From: Variovorax boronicumulans
GTDB taxonomy: Bacteria > Pseudomonadota > Gammaproteobacteria > Burkholderiales > Burkholderiaceae_C
Length of the DNA: 64,000 nucleotides
Assembly: GCF_007677875.1 (NCBI RefSeq)
Contig: NZ_VEDO01000010.1
Span: 170,131 to 234,130, forward strand
Direction of reading: 5' to 3'
Below, one piece after another: positions 7,450 to 16,198 of this stretch. The notes under the pieces are model-generated. The model was not told the origin of the DNA. It searched no databases and saw only the letters and a list, made by a program, of their open reading frames with translations. Every line of letters starts with the position of its first letter. The stretch's first letter is position 1. Both the position numbers and the translations under genes were made by a program.

Positions 7450-9066
7450 TCAACGCGCCCGAGGCCTGCGCGGCGGCGGCTCCAGTGCCAGCAGCTCGGC
7501 CGGCAGGCCGTCGTTCCACACTTCGCGGAAGTAGGCCCGGTCGCTGGGCACCAGCTGGGGGAGGGATTCGCGCAGTGCGGCCAGCGCCTGCGCGGCGAGT
7601 GCGAGCTTGCCGGCGTGCGCGGCAAACCAGGCCTGCTCGAGCAGCAGACCGCAGTACTGCAGGCCCGGGTAGCGGCGCACGCCGCCGCGGTGTTCGGCCA
7701 GGCGCTGGCCGGCCACCTGGACCCAGTCGTCCGGCCAGTCGGCACCGCGAAATACGTCGGCCAGCGGACCGGCCTCGCGCGACAGGGCGGTGGGCGTCAA
7801 CGGGGCCAGCGCACGGAACTGCGCCAGCGTGCAGCGCGGTGTTGGCTGGCAGGCACCGCGCGCGATGCGCAGCAGGTAGATCGCGTTCCAGGCCGAGCGA
7901 CCCTGCAGCTCGGCCTGGCCGCTGAGCCACTCGCTGAAGGCGATCCACTGGATAGCGCGCGGCCGGGCATGATCCACGCCGGCCTGCAGCCCCACGCGCT
8001 CGAACAGCCAGACCGCCATGCCCATGTTGGCCGCCACGTGCTGGGCCGCGTCGAAGGAGTGCGATTCGAAGGCTGCCGTCAGTGCGCGGCCGAAGTGCTG
8101 AAGCGACTCCTCGGCCTGCGCCGCAGCTTGCGTGGGCGCCTGGGCCGCGCTGCCCAGTGCCTGCGATCGGCAGGCCAGCGCCCACAGATTGCTCCACTCG
8201 AAGCGCACCTGCGGATGGTGCGCCAGCAGCGCACCCTGGGCCGGATCGCGCGCGATGGCCTGCAGCTGCGCGCGCGCAGCCGGCAGGTCGCGCGCCGTGT
8301 AGTCGCACCAGGCCGAGACGATGGCCGCCATGGCGCCCAGGTAGTCGTGGCCGGCCACGTGGCGGGCCAGGCGCTGGCGCGCGAGTGACCGCACGCGGCG
8401 GCGCGCCTGGGCGTCATCGCCGATGCGGCGCCACAGCAGCGCCTCGTTGAGCGTGACCAGCGCGCGCTGGAAGTCGCTGCCGGCCAGCTGGGCCGCCCGG
8501 CGCATGGCCTGCAGCGCGCTGGCCGGCGCGGGTGCGCCGCCGGCCGTCAGCTGTGCGGCCCAGCGGCCCTGGCGCATGGCCTGTTGCGCCGCCACCAGCT
8601 GCTGCCAGAAGCCGGCGTCCTGCAGGTGCACGGCATCGGGCGGCGCGCCCGACGCGGCAACGGTACGGGCCAGGGGCACGGGCAGCCCCAGGAAGGCGGC
8701 CCGCTCGGCCGGCGTGGCGGGCTGGCCTTCCACCTGCAGCTGCACCCGCCGTGCCTGGGCCTCTGGCAACCAGAACGGGCCCTGGCTGCGGCGTTCCGCA
8801 TTGAGGAAGCGCGGGTCGCGCTGGCGGTCCTCGCCCCAGCCGACCGCCAGACCCCAGGCCTTGAAGTCGCGGAAGGCGCGGCTGACCAGCATGCGCTGCG
8901 TGCGCGCGGCCGACACCTGGCCGCGCAGGTCGTCGATGCGCACCGGCTGGCCTTCGGCATGGGCATGCAGCAGGCGCACCAGCAGCCAGAGCGACTGGTA
9001 GGTCGCCGGTCGGCCGTCCACGCTCTGCGGACAGCTCAATTCGATGGTGATCGGGTCGGCAGCCAT
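7450..9066 (-). CDS. Winged-helix-like N-terminus plus long helical-repeat protein, divergent from beta-lactamase
   Basis: 538 residues, cytoplasmic. The first ~100 residues (TYQSLWLLVRLLHAHAEGQP, then RIDDLRGQVSAARTQRMLVS, then RDFKAWGLAVGW) have the look of a winged-helix DNA-binding domain, including a basic recognition-helix-like stretch. The remainder (about 200-538) is alanine- and leucine-rich helices that could form TPR-like repeats; no consensus TPR stands out. I chose the ATG at 9066 because it gives a compact N-terminus and leaves a 124-bp divergent control region; the frame stays open upstream into the beta-lactamase gene. It faces bla across an 11-bp inverted repeat, so it may regulate bla, itself, or both. 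Confidence 0.65.
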   Translation of the reverse strand: MAADPITIELSCPQSVDGRPATYQSLWLLVRLLHAHAEGQPVRIDDLRGQVSAARTQRMLVSRAFRDFKAWGLAVGWGEDRQRDPRFLNAERRSQGPFWLPEAQARRVQLQVEGQPATPAERAAFLGLPVPLARTVAASGAPPDAVHLQDAGFWQQLVAAQQAMRQGRWAAQLTAGGAPAPASALQAMRRAAQLAGSDFQRALVTLNEALLWRRIGDDAQARRRVRSLARQRLARHVAGHDYLGAMAAIVSAWCDYTARDLPAARAQLQAIARDPAQGALLAHHPQVRFEWSNLWALACRSQALGSAAQAPTQAAAQAEESLQHFGRALTAAFESHSFDAAQHVAANMGMAVWLFERVGLQAGVDHARPRAIQWIAFSEWLSGQAELQGRSAWNAIYLLRIARGACQPTPRCTLAQFRALAPLTPTALSREAGPLADVFRGADWPDDWVQVAGQRLAEHRGGVRRYPGLQYCGLLLEQAWFAAHAGKLALAAQALAALRESLPQLVPSDRAYFREVWNDGLPAELLALEPPPRRPRAR

Positions 9067-9119
9067 GTGACACAGGTTACACCCGTGCGCCACGGCCGCG
9101 TCCGGCGCTTGGTGCGCGG

Positions 9120-9150
9120 CGCGACGCTGCCTAGCATGCGCAGCGTCGCG
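9120..9150. promoter_or_regulatory. Inverted repeat with 11-bp arms between the divergent winged-helix gene and bla
   Basis: CGCGACGCTGC (9120-9130) is perfectly repeated in inverse orientation at 9140-9150, with a 9-nt spacer (CTAGCATGC). It lies 41 bp before the bla ATG and 54 bp before the divergent start. Arm length and spacing suit a dimeric regulator's operator; as RNA it would also form a strong hairpin. Function is inferred. Confidence 0.6.
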
Positions 9151-9190
9151 ACACCTCTCTTCCTTCCAACCCTTCTTCGGAGACTCTTCG

Positions 9191-10096
9191 ATGCATCCAT
9201 CCCGTTTGTGCGGCCGCCGCAGCTTGCTGCTGGCCGCCGCCGCCGTGCCGCTGATCGGTGCGTGTGCCGCACCGGCGCGCCGCACCGGCCAGACGCAGGC
9301 CGAACGCGAACTCGCCGCCCTGGAGCACGACTTTGCCGGCCGCATCGGCGTCTGCGCCATCGACACCGCCGACGGCGCGCTGCTGGGCCAGCGCGCCGAC
9401 GAGCGCTTTCCGATGTGCAGCAGCTTCAAGGCGGTGCTGGCCGCCGCCATCCTGGCGCGCAGCGGCGCCGAGCCCGGCCTGCTGGCGCAGCACGTGCGCT
9501 ACCAGCGCGGCGATCTGCTGCCGCATTCGCCGGTCACCTCGCAGCACCTGGCCGAGGGCATGAGCGTGGCCGGGCTGTGCGAGGCCACCGTGCAGACCAG
9601 CGACAACGCCGCCGCCAACCTGCTCCTGCAGCGTGTGGGCGGGCCGGCGGGGCTCACGGCCTTCATGCGCAGCATCGGCGATGCGCAGTTCCGGCTCGAC
9701 CGCTGGGAGCTGGAGCTCAACAGCTCGCTTCCGGGCGATCCGCGCGACACCACCACGCCGCGCGCCATGGCCGAGAGCCTGCGCAAGCTCGCCGTCGACG
9801 ACGCGCTGGCGCCGCCACATCGCGCGCAGCTGGCCACCTGGTTGCGCGGCACGGTCACGGGCGCGGCCCGCATCCGTGCCGGCATGCCGGCTGGCTGGGT
9901 CGTGGGCAACAAGACGGGGACCAGTGGCCAGGGTGCCTACGGTTCGGCCATCGACGTGGCCGTGGTCTGGCCGCCGGCGCGCGCACCGCTGGTGCTGGCG
10001 GTGTTCACGACGCGGCACGCGGCCGATGCGCCGGCGCTGGACGCGCCGATCGCGCAGGCGGCGCGCATTGCGGCGCGCTGGGCCGTGCCGTCCTAA
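9191..10096 (+). CDS. bla: Class A serine beta-lactamase
   Basis: 301 residues. The N-terminus has a twin-arginine-like GRRSLLLAAAA followed by a lipobox-like LIGAC25, so export by Tat and possible lipid anchoring are plausible. Active-site motifs are complete: S77-S-F-K80 (nucleophile and Lys), S137-D-N139, the omega-loop E173-x-x-L-N177, and K241-T-G243. These define a hydrolytic class A enzyme of the periplasm that opens beta-lactam rings. Spacing between motifs is normal for the class. A Shine-Dalgarno-like CGGAG precedes the ATG. There is no ampR-type LysR next to it; the divergent winged-helix gene is the only candidate local regulator. Chromosomal codon usage suggests an intrinsic gene. 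Confidence 0.95.
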   Translation: MHPSRLCGRRSLLLAAAAVPLIGACAAPARRTGQTQAERELAALEHDFAGRIGVCAIDTADGALLGQRADERFPMCSSFKAVLAAAILARSGAEPGLLAQHVRYQRGDLLPHSPVTSQHLAEGMSVAGLCEATVQTSDNAAANLLLQRVGGPAGLTAFMRSIGDAQFRLDRWELELNSSLPGDPRDTTTPRAMAESLRKLAVDDALAPPHRAQLATWLRGTVTGAARIRAGMPAGWVVGNKTGTSGQGAYGSAIDVAVVWPPARAPLVLAVFTTRHAADAPALDAPIAQAARIAARWAVPS

Positions 10097-10605
10097 AGAC
10101 CAGGCCGCAGCAGCGCCATGGCCAGGCTGTCGGCATAGGCGCCATCGACGCAGAAGGCCTGGCGCTGCACACCTTCCTGCACGAAGCCGAAGCGCCGGTA
10201 CAGCGCCTGGGCGGGCAGGTTGTCGGCGCGCACTGCCAGCTCGATGCGCGCCATGCCGCGGGCCCAGGCGCCGGCGATGGCCTGTTCCAGCAGGCGCGCG
10301 CCGATGCCGCGTCCGCGCGCGCTGGCCACGAGGCCGATGCCCAGGGTGCCGACATGCGCGCGTGCCTCGCCGCGCACGGGCAGCACGTCGCACCAGCCGA
10401 CGACCTCGTCGCCCAGAACGGCGGTGCACTGGCACTGGCCGCCCGCGATGATCGCGCGGTAGAACGCCAGGGCCTCGTCGAAGGGCGGCGCCTGCGTGAA
10501 GGCCAGGTAGCGCCGCTCGCGCGCCACCTGGTCCAGGGCCTGGTGGAGGCCGGCGAAATGGCGCTCGGCCAGGGGCTCGATGCGCAGCAGGCGGTTGTCG
10601 CACAT
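10093..10605 (-). CDS. GNAT-family N-acetyltransferase
   Basis: 170 residues. The acetyl-CoA-binding motif A is clear in VGTLGIGLVASARGRGIGAR (R/Q-x-x-G-x-G/A core at ARGRGIG), followed by ALYRRFGF, the usual GNAT motif B tail. N-terminal IEPLAERHFAGLHQALDQVA resembles RimJ/L- or PhnO-like enzymes. The acceptor is unknown. Its stop overlaps the convergent bla stop by 4 bp. Confidence 0.88.
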   Translation of the reverse strand: MCDNRLLRIEPLAERHFAGLHQALDQVARERRYLAFTQAPPFDEALAFYRAIIAGGQCQCTAVLGDEVVGWCDVLPVRGEARAHVGTLGIGLVASARGRGIGARLLEQAIAGAWARGMARIELAVRADNLPAQALYRRFGFVQEGVQRQAFCVDGAYADSLAMALLRPGL

Positions 10606-10634
10606 GGGCCGAATTGTGCGGTCGGCTCGGATGG

Positions 10635-11546
10635 TCAGCGGCCGGTGCGCCGCTGCAGCAGCATCAGCCCCAGGCCGGCCGCGCCCTGCACGAGGGCGAG
10701 CACGCCGTACAGCAGCGAGACCGCCACTGCGGACGCCGAGGCCACGCCGAACGGCGCCAGGCTCAGCGCGGCCGCGGCCTCGCGCGTGCCCCAGCCGCCA
10801 AAGCTGACGGGCAGGGCCGCCATCAGAAACGTCGGTGCTGCCGCGATGGCATAGGCCCAGTAGGGGGTGTCCAGGTTCAAGGCCCGGCCGCAGCAGGCCA
10901 GGGCGCCGACCGACAGCAGTTGCACCAGCGCCGATTGCAGCAACTGGCGGCCGAACTCACCGGCGGTGTCGGGGCGCTGCGCCAGCACGGCGTTGCGGCC
11001 CCGCAAGGGCCCGCGCTGCAGGGCCCACAGCACGGCCGCCGGCAGCGCGAGCAGCAACACGGAGGCGGCCAGCGGCAACGCCATGCCGAAGTCCGGCAGG
11101 CCCCAGCCGACCAGTGCCGCCTGCGCGCCGCCGTGCCAGCTCCAGGCGGCCACCACGGCCGCCAGCACCCAGAGCATCCACAGGCCGCTGAGCCGGTCCA
11201 GCAGCACGGACAGGCCTGCGGACCAGGTCTCCATGCCGCCGCGGCGCAGCGCCACGGCGCGGAACACGTCGCCGCCGACCACGGCACCCGGCAACAGCGC
11301 GCTGAGCGCCATCGCCTGGAAGTACAGGCGCAGCGCGCGGCCGAGCGCCAACCCGTGGCCGAGCCAGCGCACCAGTGAACGCCAGCGCCAGGCCGAGACG
11401 ATGTTGGATGCGACCGCGCTGGCCAGCGCCGCCGCCAGCCAGCCGGGCTGGGCCTGGCGCAACTGGCGCGCGACGTCGCCGAGGTCGACGAACCACAGCA
11501 CGCCCAGCAACAGGACGGGCGCGAGCGCGATGCGCAGCCAGACCAT
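10635..11546 (-). CDS. Flippase-like integral membrane protein (LPG_synthase_TM/UPF0104 family)
   Basis: 303 residues with about 8 predicted membrane helices. Hallmarks are the loop SALLPGAVVGGDVFRAVALR (P-G-x-x-G-G-D-x-x-R core), LSVLLDRLSGLW, and LPVSFGGWGTREAAAALSLA. This superfamily includes MprF-type flippase domains and the AglD-associated proteins. It starts 4 bp after the stop of the upstream GT2 gene, so both are translated together. A role in translocating or supporting a polyprenyl-linked sugar is inferred. The ATG at 11546 is used because residues upstream belong to the GT2 reading region. Confidence 0.8.
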   Translation of the reverse strand: MVWLRIALAPVLLLGVLWFVDLGDVARQLRQAQPGWLAAALASAVASNIVSAWRWRSLVRWLGHGLALGRALRLYFQAMALSALLPGAVVGGDVFRAVALRRGGMETWSAGLSVLLDRLSGLWMLWVLAAVVAAWSWHGGAQAALVGWGLPDFGMALPLAASVLLLALPAAVLWALQRGPLRGRNAVLAQRPDTAGEFGRQLLQSALVQLLSVGALACCGRALNLDTPYWAYAIAAAPTFLMAALPVSFGGWGTREAAAALSLAPFGVASASAVAVSLLYGVLALVQGAAGLGLMLLQRRTGR

Positions 11547-11550
11547 GGGG

Positions 11551-12588
11551 TCAGGCGCCCGGCGCAGGGCTCTCGGGCTCGTCGCGCAGGTGGTATTGCT
11601 TGCCGCCACCGCCCTCGTAGTAGATGCGCATCATGACCTCGCCGATCAGCCCGGCGACGACCAGCTGCATCCCCACCAGCACCAGCATCACGCCGGCCAG
11701 CAGCAAAGGGCGGCCGCCGATGGCCTCGCCCGCCAGCTTCTGCACGAACAGCCAGGCCAGGATCAACACGCCCGGCGTGGCCAGCCACAGGCCCAGGCCG
11801 CCGAAGGCGTGCAGCGGCCGTTGGCGGTAGCGCAGGAAGAACAGCACCAGCACCAGGTCGAGCACGACGCGGAAGGTGCGGTCGATGCCGTACTTGGACT
11901 TGCCCTTGGCGCGTGCATGGTGGCGCACGGGCACCTCGGCGATGCGCGCGCCGGCATCGTGCGCGAGCAGCGGCAGGAAGCGGTGCAGCTCTCCGTAGAG
12001 ATGGATGCGGTCGACGATGGGGCGCCGGTAGGCCTTCAGCGCGCAACCGTAGTCGTGCAGTTGCAGGCCCGTGGTGCGCGAGATCAGCCGGTTGGCCAGC
12101 ATCGAGGGCAGCTTGCGCGACAAGGCCTTGTCCTGTCGGTTCTGGCGCCAGCCCGACAGGGAGTCGAGCTCGGGCTCGGCGTCCAGCCGGTCCAGCAGCG
12201 CGGGGATGTCCAGCGGATCGTTCTGCAGGTCCGCGTCCAGCGTCACCACGTAGCGGCCGCGCACGCGGTCGAAACCGGCCTGGAGCGCGCAGGACTGGCC
12301 GTAGTTGCGCGCCAGGCAGACCGGGCGCAGCCAGGGCCGCTCCCGCGCGAGCTGGCGCAGCAGCGTGGGCGAGCCGTCGCGCGAGCCATCGTCGATGGCG
12401 ATCAGCTCGAAGCTGCGGCCGCTGGCCTGCATGGCCTCGCCCACGCGTGCGACCAGGTCGGGCAGGCTCTCGGCCTCGTTGAACATGGGCACGACGATGG
12501 ACACCTCCGGCGGCTGCGGTGCAGCGGCAGGGTGCAGGAGCGTGGGATCGGGCAAAGGAGCGGTGGGCATCGTTGAAGGGAGCTGCAT
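11551..12588 (-). CDS. GT2 glycosyltransferase, GtrB/ArnC/DPM1-like, membrane anchored
   Basis: 345 residues. GT2 motifs: SIVVPMFNEAESLPDLV, ELIAIDDGSRDGS, the metal-binding VTLDADLQNDP and, later, YGCALKAYRRPIVDRI with HHARAKGKSKYGI. Two C-terminal membrane helices (about residues 255-320) follow, the GtrB/DPM synthase architecture. It should load a sugar onto undecaprenyl phosphate at the inner face of the inner membrane. Start: an internal ATG at 12570 is equally possible. The gene is divergent from the GT39 transferase (12682), the likely acceptor-side partner, and followed by the flippase-like gene. Confidence 0.88.
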   Translation of the reverse strand: MQLPSTMPTAPLPDPTLLHPAAAPQPPEVSIVVPMFNEAESLPDLVARVGEAMQASGRSFELIAIDDGSRDGSPTLLRQLARERPWLRPVCLARNYGQSCALQAGFDRVRGRYVVTLDADLQNDPLDIPALLDRLDAEPELDSLSGWRQNRQDKALSRKLPSMLANRLISRTTGLQLHDYGCALKAYRRPIVDRIHLYGELHRFLPLLAHDAGARIAEVPVRHHARAKGKSKYGIDRTFRVVLDLVLVLFFLRYRQRPLHAFGGLGLWLATPGVLILAWLFVQKLAGEAIGGRPLLLAGVMLVLVGMQLVVAGLIGEVMMRIYYEGGGGKQYHLRDEPESPAPGA

Positions 12589-12681
12589 TCTGGGGAGGCG
12601 GGCGCGAGCGCCGGCGCCACGGCTGCCGGCCTTTGGTGGGCGAGGGCCGCTATCATCGCGCGCGAATTCGAGCTTCCCACG

Positions 12682-14151
12682 ATGGCCGGCACCCCCCCTG
12701 CGCTTGCGCGCGCACGCATTCTCCCCGCAACGGCCATGCCGCCCTGCGGCTGGCTGCTGCTTTATTTCGCGGCCCATGTGCTGGGCCGCGTGCTGGTGTC
12801 GCCGGCGCTGGAGCTCGACGAGGCCGAGCAGGCCGTCTGGACACAGCACCTGCAATGGGGCTACGGCGCCCAGCCGCCGCTGTACACCTGGCTGCAATGG
12901 GCGGTGTTCCAGATGCTGGGCGCCTCGGTGCTCACGCTGTCGCTGCTCAAGAACGCGCTGCTGGCGCTGGCCTACGTCTGCGTCTACCTGGCCGGCCGCA
13001 TGCTGATGCCGGCTGGCCTGGCGGCTCTGGCTGCGGCCACCATGCTGCTGCTGCCGCAGATCGGCTGGGAGGCCTCGCGCGACCTCACCCACTCGGTGCT
13101 GCTCACCACCATGTCGGCCGCCACGCTGGCCGTGGTGCTGGCGCTGCTGCGCAGCCCGCGCCCGGCGCTGTACCTGCTGACCGGGGTCGTCGCGGGTCTC
13201 GGCATGCTGTCCAAGTACAGCTACGCAGGCTTCCTCGGGGTGCTGCTGGCGGCCTTGCTGGCCGGGCGCGACACGCGCGCCGTGCTGCTCAACCGCTGGA
13301 CGCTGGGCGCCGTGGCCGTGGGCGCGGCGATGGTCGTGCCGCACGGCCTGTGGGTGTTGCAGCATTGGGGGCTGGCAGTGGAATCCACGGCCGGCAAGCT
13401 CACGAGCGCGGTTCCGATGGGTTTCTTCCAGGGGCTGTGGCGCGGTCTGGCCAGCCTGGTGCTGGCGGTGCTGGCCTTCGCCGGGCCCTGGGCGCTGGCC
13501 ATGGGTCTCCTCTTCGGGCGTGGCGCCTTGCAGGCCTGGTCGCGCTGGTGGCGGCCGCAGCCTGCGCCGGCCGGGGGCGGCCTGCACCTGCAGGCGCTGT
13601 GGCGGCGCTACTTCGTGGCGCTGGGCCTGCTGTTCCTGGCGATGTTGGTGTTCGGCGAGGTCACGCGCTTCAAGGACCGCTGGATGATGCCTTTCCTGTT
13701 CCTGCTGCCCGTGGCCTTCTTCGGCTGCGCGCCGGAACTGGCCCAGCATGCGCGGCTGCCCCGCCTGCGCCGGGTGCTGGCCACGGTGGCCGTGCTGGTG
13801 CTGGTGCTGCTGACGGCCCGCGTGCCCTACAACGCCATGCGCGACAAGCCCGACGAGCTGAACCAGCCGGTGCGCGAACTGGCCCAGGCGCTGCGTGCGC
13901 GCGGCTACGCGGGCAACGGCATCATCCTGTCGAACGACCGCACCTTGGCCGGCGCGCTGCGGCTGCAGTTCCCGGGCGCGCACGTCGAAGTCGACGACGG
14001 CGACGGCAGCCTGCCGACGCAGCGCCCGCTGCTTTGGGTCGAGCCGCTGACCGACACGCTGCCCACCCGGCCGCACGACCTCGTGCTGCCCTACCTCTTC
14101 TCGGCCTCGGGCGACGTGCCCGCGCGCTACCGCTACGCGTTGCTGCCCTGA
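12682..14151 (+). CDS. GT39 polyprenyl-phosphate-sugar glycosyltransferase, ArnT-like
   Basis: 489 residues with about 11 membrane helices. The first periplasmic loop carries LELDEAEQAVWTQHLQWGYG then AQPPLYTWLQW, the acidic DE pair plus PPLY motif of ArnT/PMT-type GT-C enzymes. The later GEVTRFKDRWMMPFLFLLPV is the second family landmark. Such enzymes move a sugar from an undecaprenyl carrier to lipid A, glycan or protein on the periplasmic side. It is divergent from the GtrB-like gene and its end overlaps the end of the sensor kinase gene by 19 bp. A lipid A role is inferred, by analogy with ArnT or Francisella FlmK. Confidence 0.85.
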   Translation: MAGTPPALARARILPATAMPPCGWLLLYFAAHVLGRVLVSPALELDEAEQAVWTQHLQWGYGAQPPLYTWLQWAVFQMLGASVLTLSLLKNALLALAYVCVYLAGRMLMPAGLAALAAATMLLLPQIGWEASRDLTHSVLLTTMSAATLAVVLALLRSPRPALYLLTGVVAGLGMLSKYSYAGFLGVLLAALLAGRDTRAVLLNRWTLGAVAVGAAMVVPHGLWVLQHWGLAVESTAGKLTSAVPMGFFQGLWRGLASLVLAVLAFAGPWALAMGLLFGRGALQAWSRWWRPQPAPAGGGLHLQALWRRYFVALGLLFLAMLVFGEVTRFKDRWMMPFLFLLPVAFFGCAPELAQHARLPRLRRVLATVAVLVLVLLTARVPYNAMRDKPDELNQPVRELAQALRARGYAGNGIILSNDRTLAGALRLQFPGAHVEVDDGDGSLPTQRPLLWVEPLTDTLPTRPHDLVLPYLFSASGDVPARYRYALLP

Positions 14152-15485
14152 GCGGGCGGAAAATCCAGCAGCACGGCCAGTCCCTGCCCGTCCAGCCCGT
14201 CGGCGAAGTGCAGCTTGGCGCCGTGCAGCGCCGCGATGCGCGCGACGATGGACAGGCCCAGCCCGTTGCCGCTCTGGCCCGTGCCCAGCACGCGGAAGAA
14301 GCGCTCGCCCAGGCGCGCGCGCTCGACCGGCGCCACGCCCGGGCCGTCGTCGCGCACGGCCAGGCGCACGCCGCCGTCCGGCAGGGGCGTGGCGCTGAGC
14401 TGCACCTGGCCGCCCGGCCGGCCGTAGCGCACGGCGTTGTCCAGCAGGCTGCGCAGCGCGCTGGCGAGCAGCGCCGGCTCGGCCTGCAGCGTGCCGGCCT
14501 GCAGCCTCTGCGTGACGCGCATGCCGCGCGCCTGCGCCGCACTGCAGTCCAGGCTCTCGAACAGCGCCGCCAGGTCCACGTCCTGGCGTGCCAGGGCGGC
14601 ATGTTCGGGGTCGAGCCGGGCGAGCGCGAGCAGGCTTTCGACGAGCGCCGTGCAGCGGTCCACATCCTCGCGCAGGGCAAGCAAGGCATCGGCGGGCCCG
14701 GCCTGCTGGCGTTCGAGCAACTGCACGCGCATGCGCAGCGCGGCCAGCGGCGTGCGCAGCTCGTGCGCGGCGTCGGCCGTGAAGCGGCGTTCGGACGCCA
14801 AAGCCTGTTCCAGCCGGGCCAGCAGCGCGTTCAGCGCATCGAGGATGGGCTGCAGCTCGCGCGGCTGGCCGGCACCGGCCACGGGCGAGAGATCCTGCGG
14901 CGACTTGGCGGCGATGCCGGCGGCCGTGCGCTCCAGCGGCGCCAGCTGGCGCCGGATCGCCAGCCAGCAGACCGCGCCCAGCAGCACCAGCAGACCCAGC
15001 ATCGGCCAGGCCAGCTTCTCGGCCATCTCCTCCAGCAGTTCCAGCCGCTCCTTCCAGGGCTGGCCGACCTGGGCCGTGAGGCCGCTGCGCGCGTCGCGCT
15101 CCACGTAGACGCGCCAGTAGGCGCCGTCGATCCAGACGTTGGCGTGGAAGTCGCGGCGCTTGTCGCCGCGCACGAAGGGCTGTTCGGGCGCGTCCTCGGC
15201 GCGGCTGCGCACCCGGCCATCGGCATCGACCAATTGGTAGTAGAGCTTGAGCCGGTTCTCTCCCGCCAGCGCAGTGCCGGCGCGCGGCGTCGCGCCGCGT
15301 CCCTGCGGATCGGTGCCCAGCGCCAGCGCAAGACGGGCCGTCTCTTCGAGCGCTTCGTCGAACACCGCGCTGGACTCGTGCCAGGCCACGCCGACGACGA
15401 TGGCCAGGCTCACCAGCCAGGCCGTCACGCTGGCGCCGAGCACCCAAGCCAGCAGGCGGCGCCGCAGCGAATAGGAAGACTTCAC
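14133..15485 (-). CDS. Sensor histidine kinase, QseC/PmrB type
   Basis: 450 residues. Membrane helix at about 12-34, periplasmic sensor about 35-158, second helix about 160-178, then HAMP. The dimerisation box is FTADAAHELRTPLAAL with phospho-acceptor H241. ATPase elements are SLLDNAVRYG (N box), DDGPGV (G1) and GNGLGLSIV (G2). Its ATG overlaps the stop of the upstream response regulator by 4 bp (ATGA), so the pair is cotranslated. Placement against the ArnT-like gene suggests control of envelope modification, as in PmrAB systems; this is inference. Confidence 0.92.
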   Translation of the reverse strand: MKSSYSLRRRLLAWVLGASVTAWLVSLAIVVGVAWHESSAVFDEALEETARLALALGTDPQGRGATPRAGTALAGENRLKLYYQLVDADGRVRSRAEDAPEQPFVRGDKRRDFHANVWIDGAYWRVYVERDARSGLTAQVGQPWKERLELLEEMAEKLAWPMLGLLVLLGAVCWLAIRRQLAPLERTAAGIAAKSPQDLSPVAGAGQPRELQPILDALNALLARLEQALASERRFTADAAHELRTPLAALRMRVQLLERQQAGPADALLALREDVDRCTALVESLLALARLDPEHAALARQDVDLAALFESLDCSAAQARGMRVTQRLQAGTLQAEPALLASALRSLLDNAVRYGRPGGQVQLSATPLPDGGVRLAVRDDGPGVAPVERARLGERFFRVLGTGQSGNGLGLSIVARIAALHGAKLHFADGLDGQGLAVLLDFPPAQGSNA

Positions 15486-16150
15486 GCGGCGGCCAGCCCG
15501 TAGCCCTGGTTGCGCACGGTGGTGATGAAGCCGCTGCCCAGCTTCTTGCGCAGGTTGTAGATGTGCACTTCGATGGTGTTGCTCTCCACCTCCTCGCCCC
15601 AGCCGTACAGCGCTTCCTCCAGCTGCGCGCGCGACAGGATCTGCCCGGGCCGGCGCATCAGCGCGCGCAGCACGGCGAACTCGCGGGCGGTCAGCGCCAG
15701 CGGCGCGCCGTCCAGCAGCACGCGCTTGGCTGCGGTGTCCAGCACTACGGCGCCGTGGCGCAGTTCCGTGCTGCTCTGGCGCGCCTCGCGCCGCAGCAGC
15801 GCGCGGATGCGCGCCGAGAGCTCCTCCAGGTCGAAGGGCTTGACGAGGTAGTCGTCGGCGCCCAGATCCAGCCCCTGCACGCGGTCGTGCAGGGTGTCGC
15901 GCGCGGTGATGACGATGACCGGCACGAGCCCCGCCGGTGCGCCACGCTGGCGCAGCGCTGCCAGTACCGCATCACCGTCCAGGCCGGGCAGGCCGCGGTC
16001 GAGCAGCACGCACTGGTAGTCGTGCGTGGCCAGCGCAGCGGCGGCCTGGTCGCCGCGCTGCAGCCAGTCCACGGCGTAGCCGTCCAGCTGCAGCCAGGAT
16101 TGCAGCGAACTGCCGAGCGAGCGGTCGTCTTCGAGGAGCAGGATGCGCAC
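15482..16150 (-). CDS. OmpR-family response regulator, QseB/PmrA type
   Basis: 222 residues. The receiver starts MRILLLEDDRSLG, with phospho-acceptor D51 (VLLDRGLPGLDG) and conserved lysine in DDYLVKPFDLEEL. The C-terminal winged helix has LTAREFAVLRALMRRPGQIL, VESNTIEVHIYNLRKKLG and the ending VRNQGYGLA, typical of OmpR/PhoB DNA binding. First gene of the operon with the downstream kinase. Confidence 0.95.
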   Translation of the reverse strand: MRILLLEDDRSLGSSLQSWLQLDGYAVDWLQRGDQAAAALATHDYQCVLLDRGLPGLDGDAVLAALRQRGAPAGLVPVIVITARDTLHDRVQGLDLGADDYLVKPFDLEELSARIRALLRREARQSSTELRHGAVVLDTAAKRVLLDGAPLALTAREFAVLRALMRRPGQILSRAQLEEALYGWGEEVESNTIEVHIYNLRKKLGSGFITTVRNQGYGLAAA

Positions 16151-16198
16151 AGCCGCGAGGCTACACCCTGCGGCTGAAGCGAATCTGATGTTCTGCGA

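Noticed and set aside
11551..15447. 1298-codon minus-strand open frame
   Set aside because: Only its last part (the GT2 gene) is real; the rest is antisense to the GT39 gene and out of frame with the kinase.
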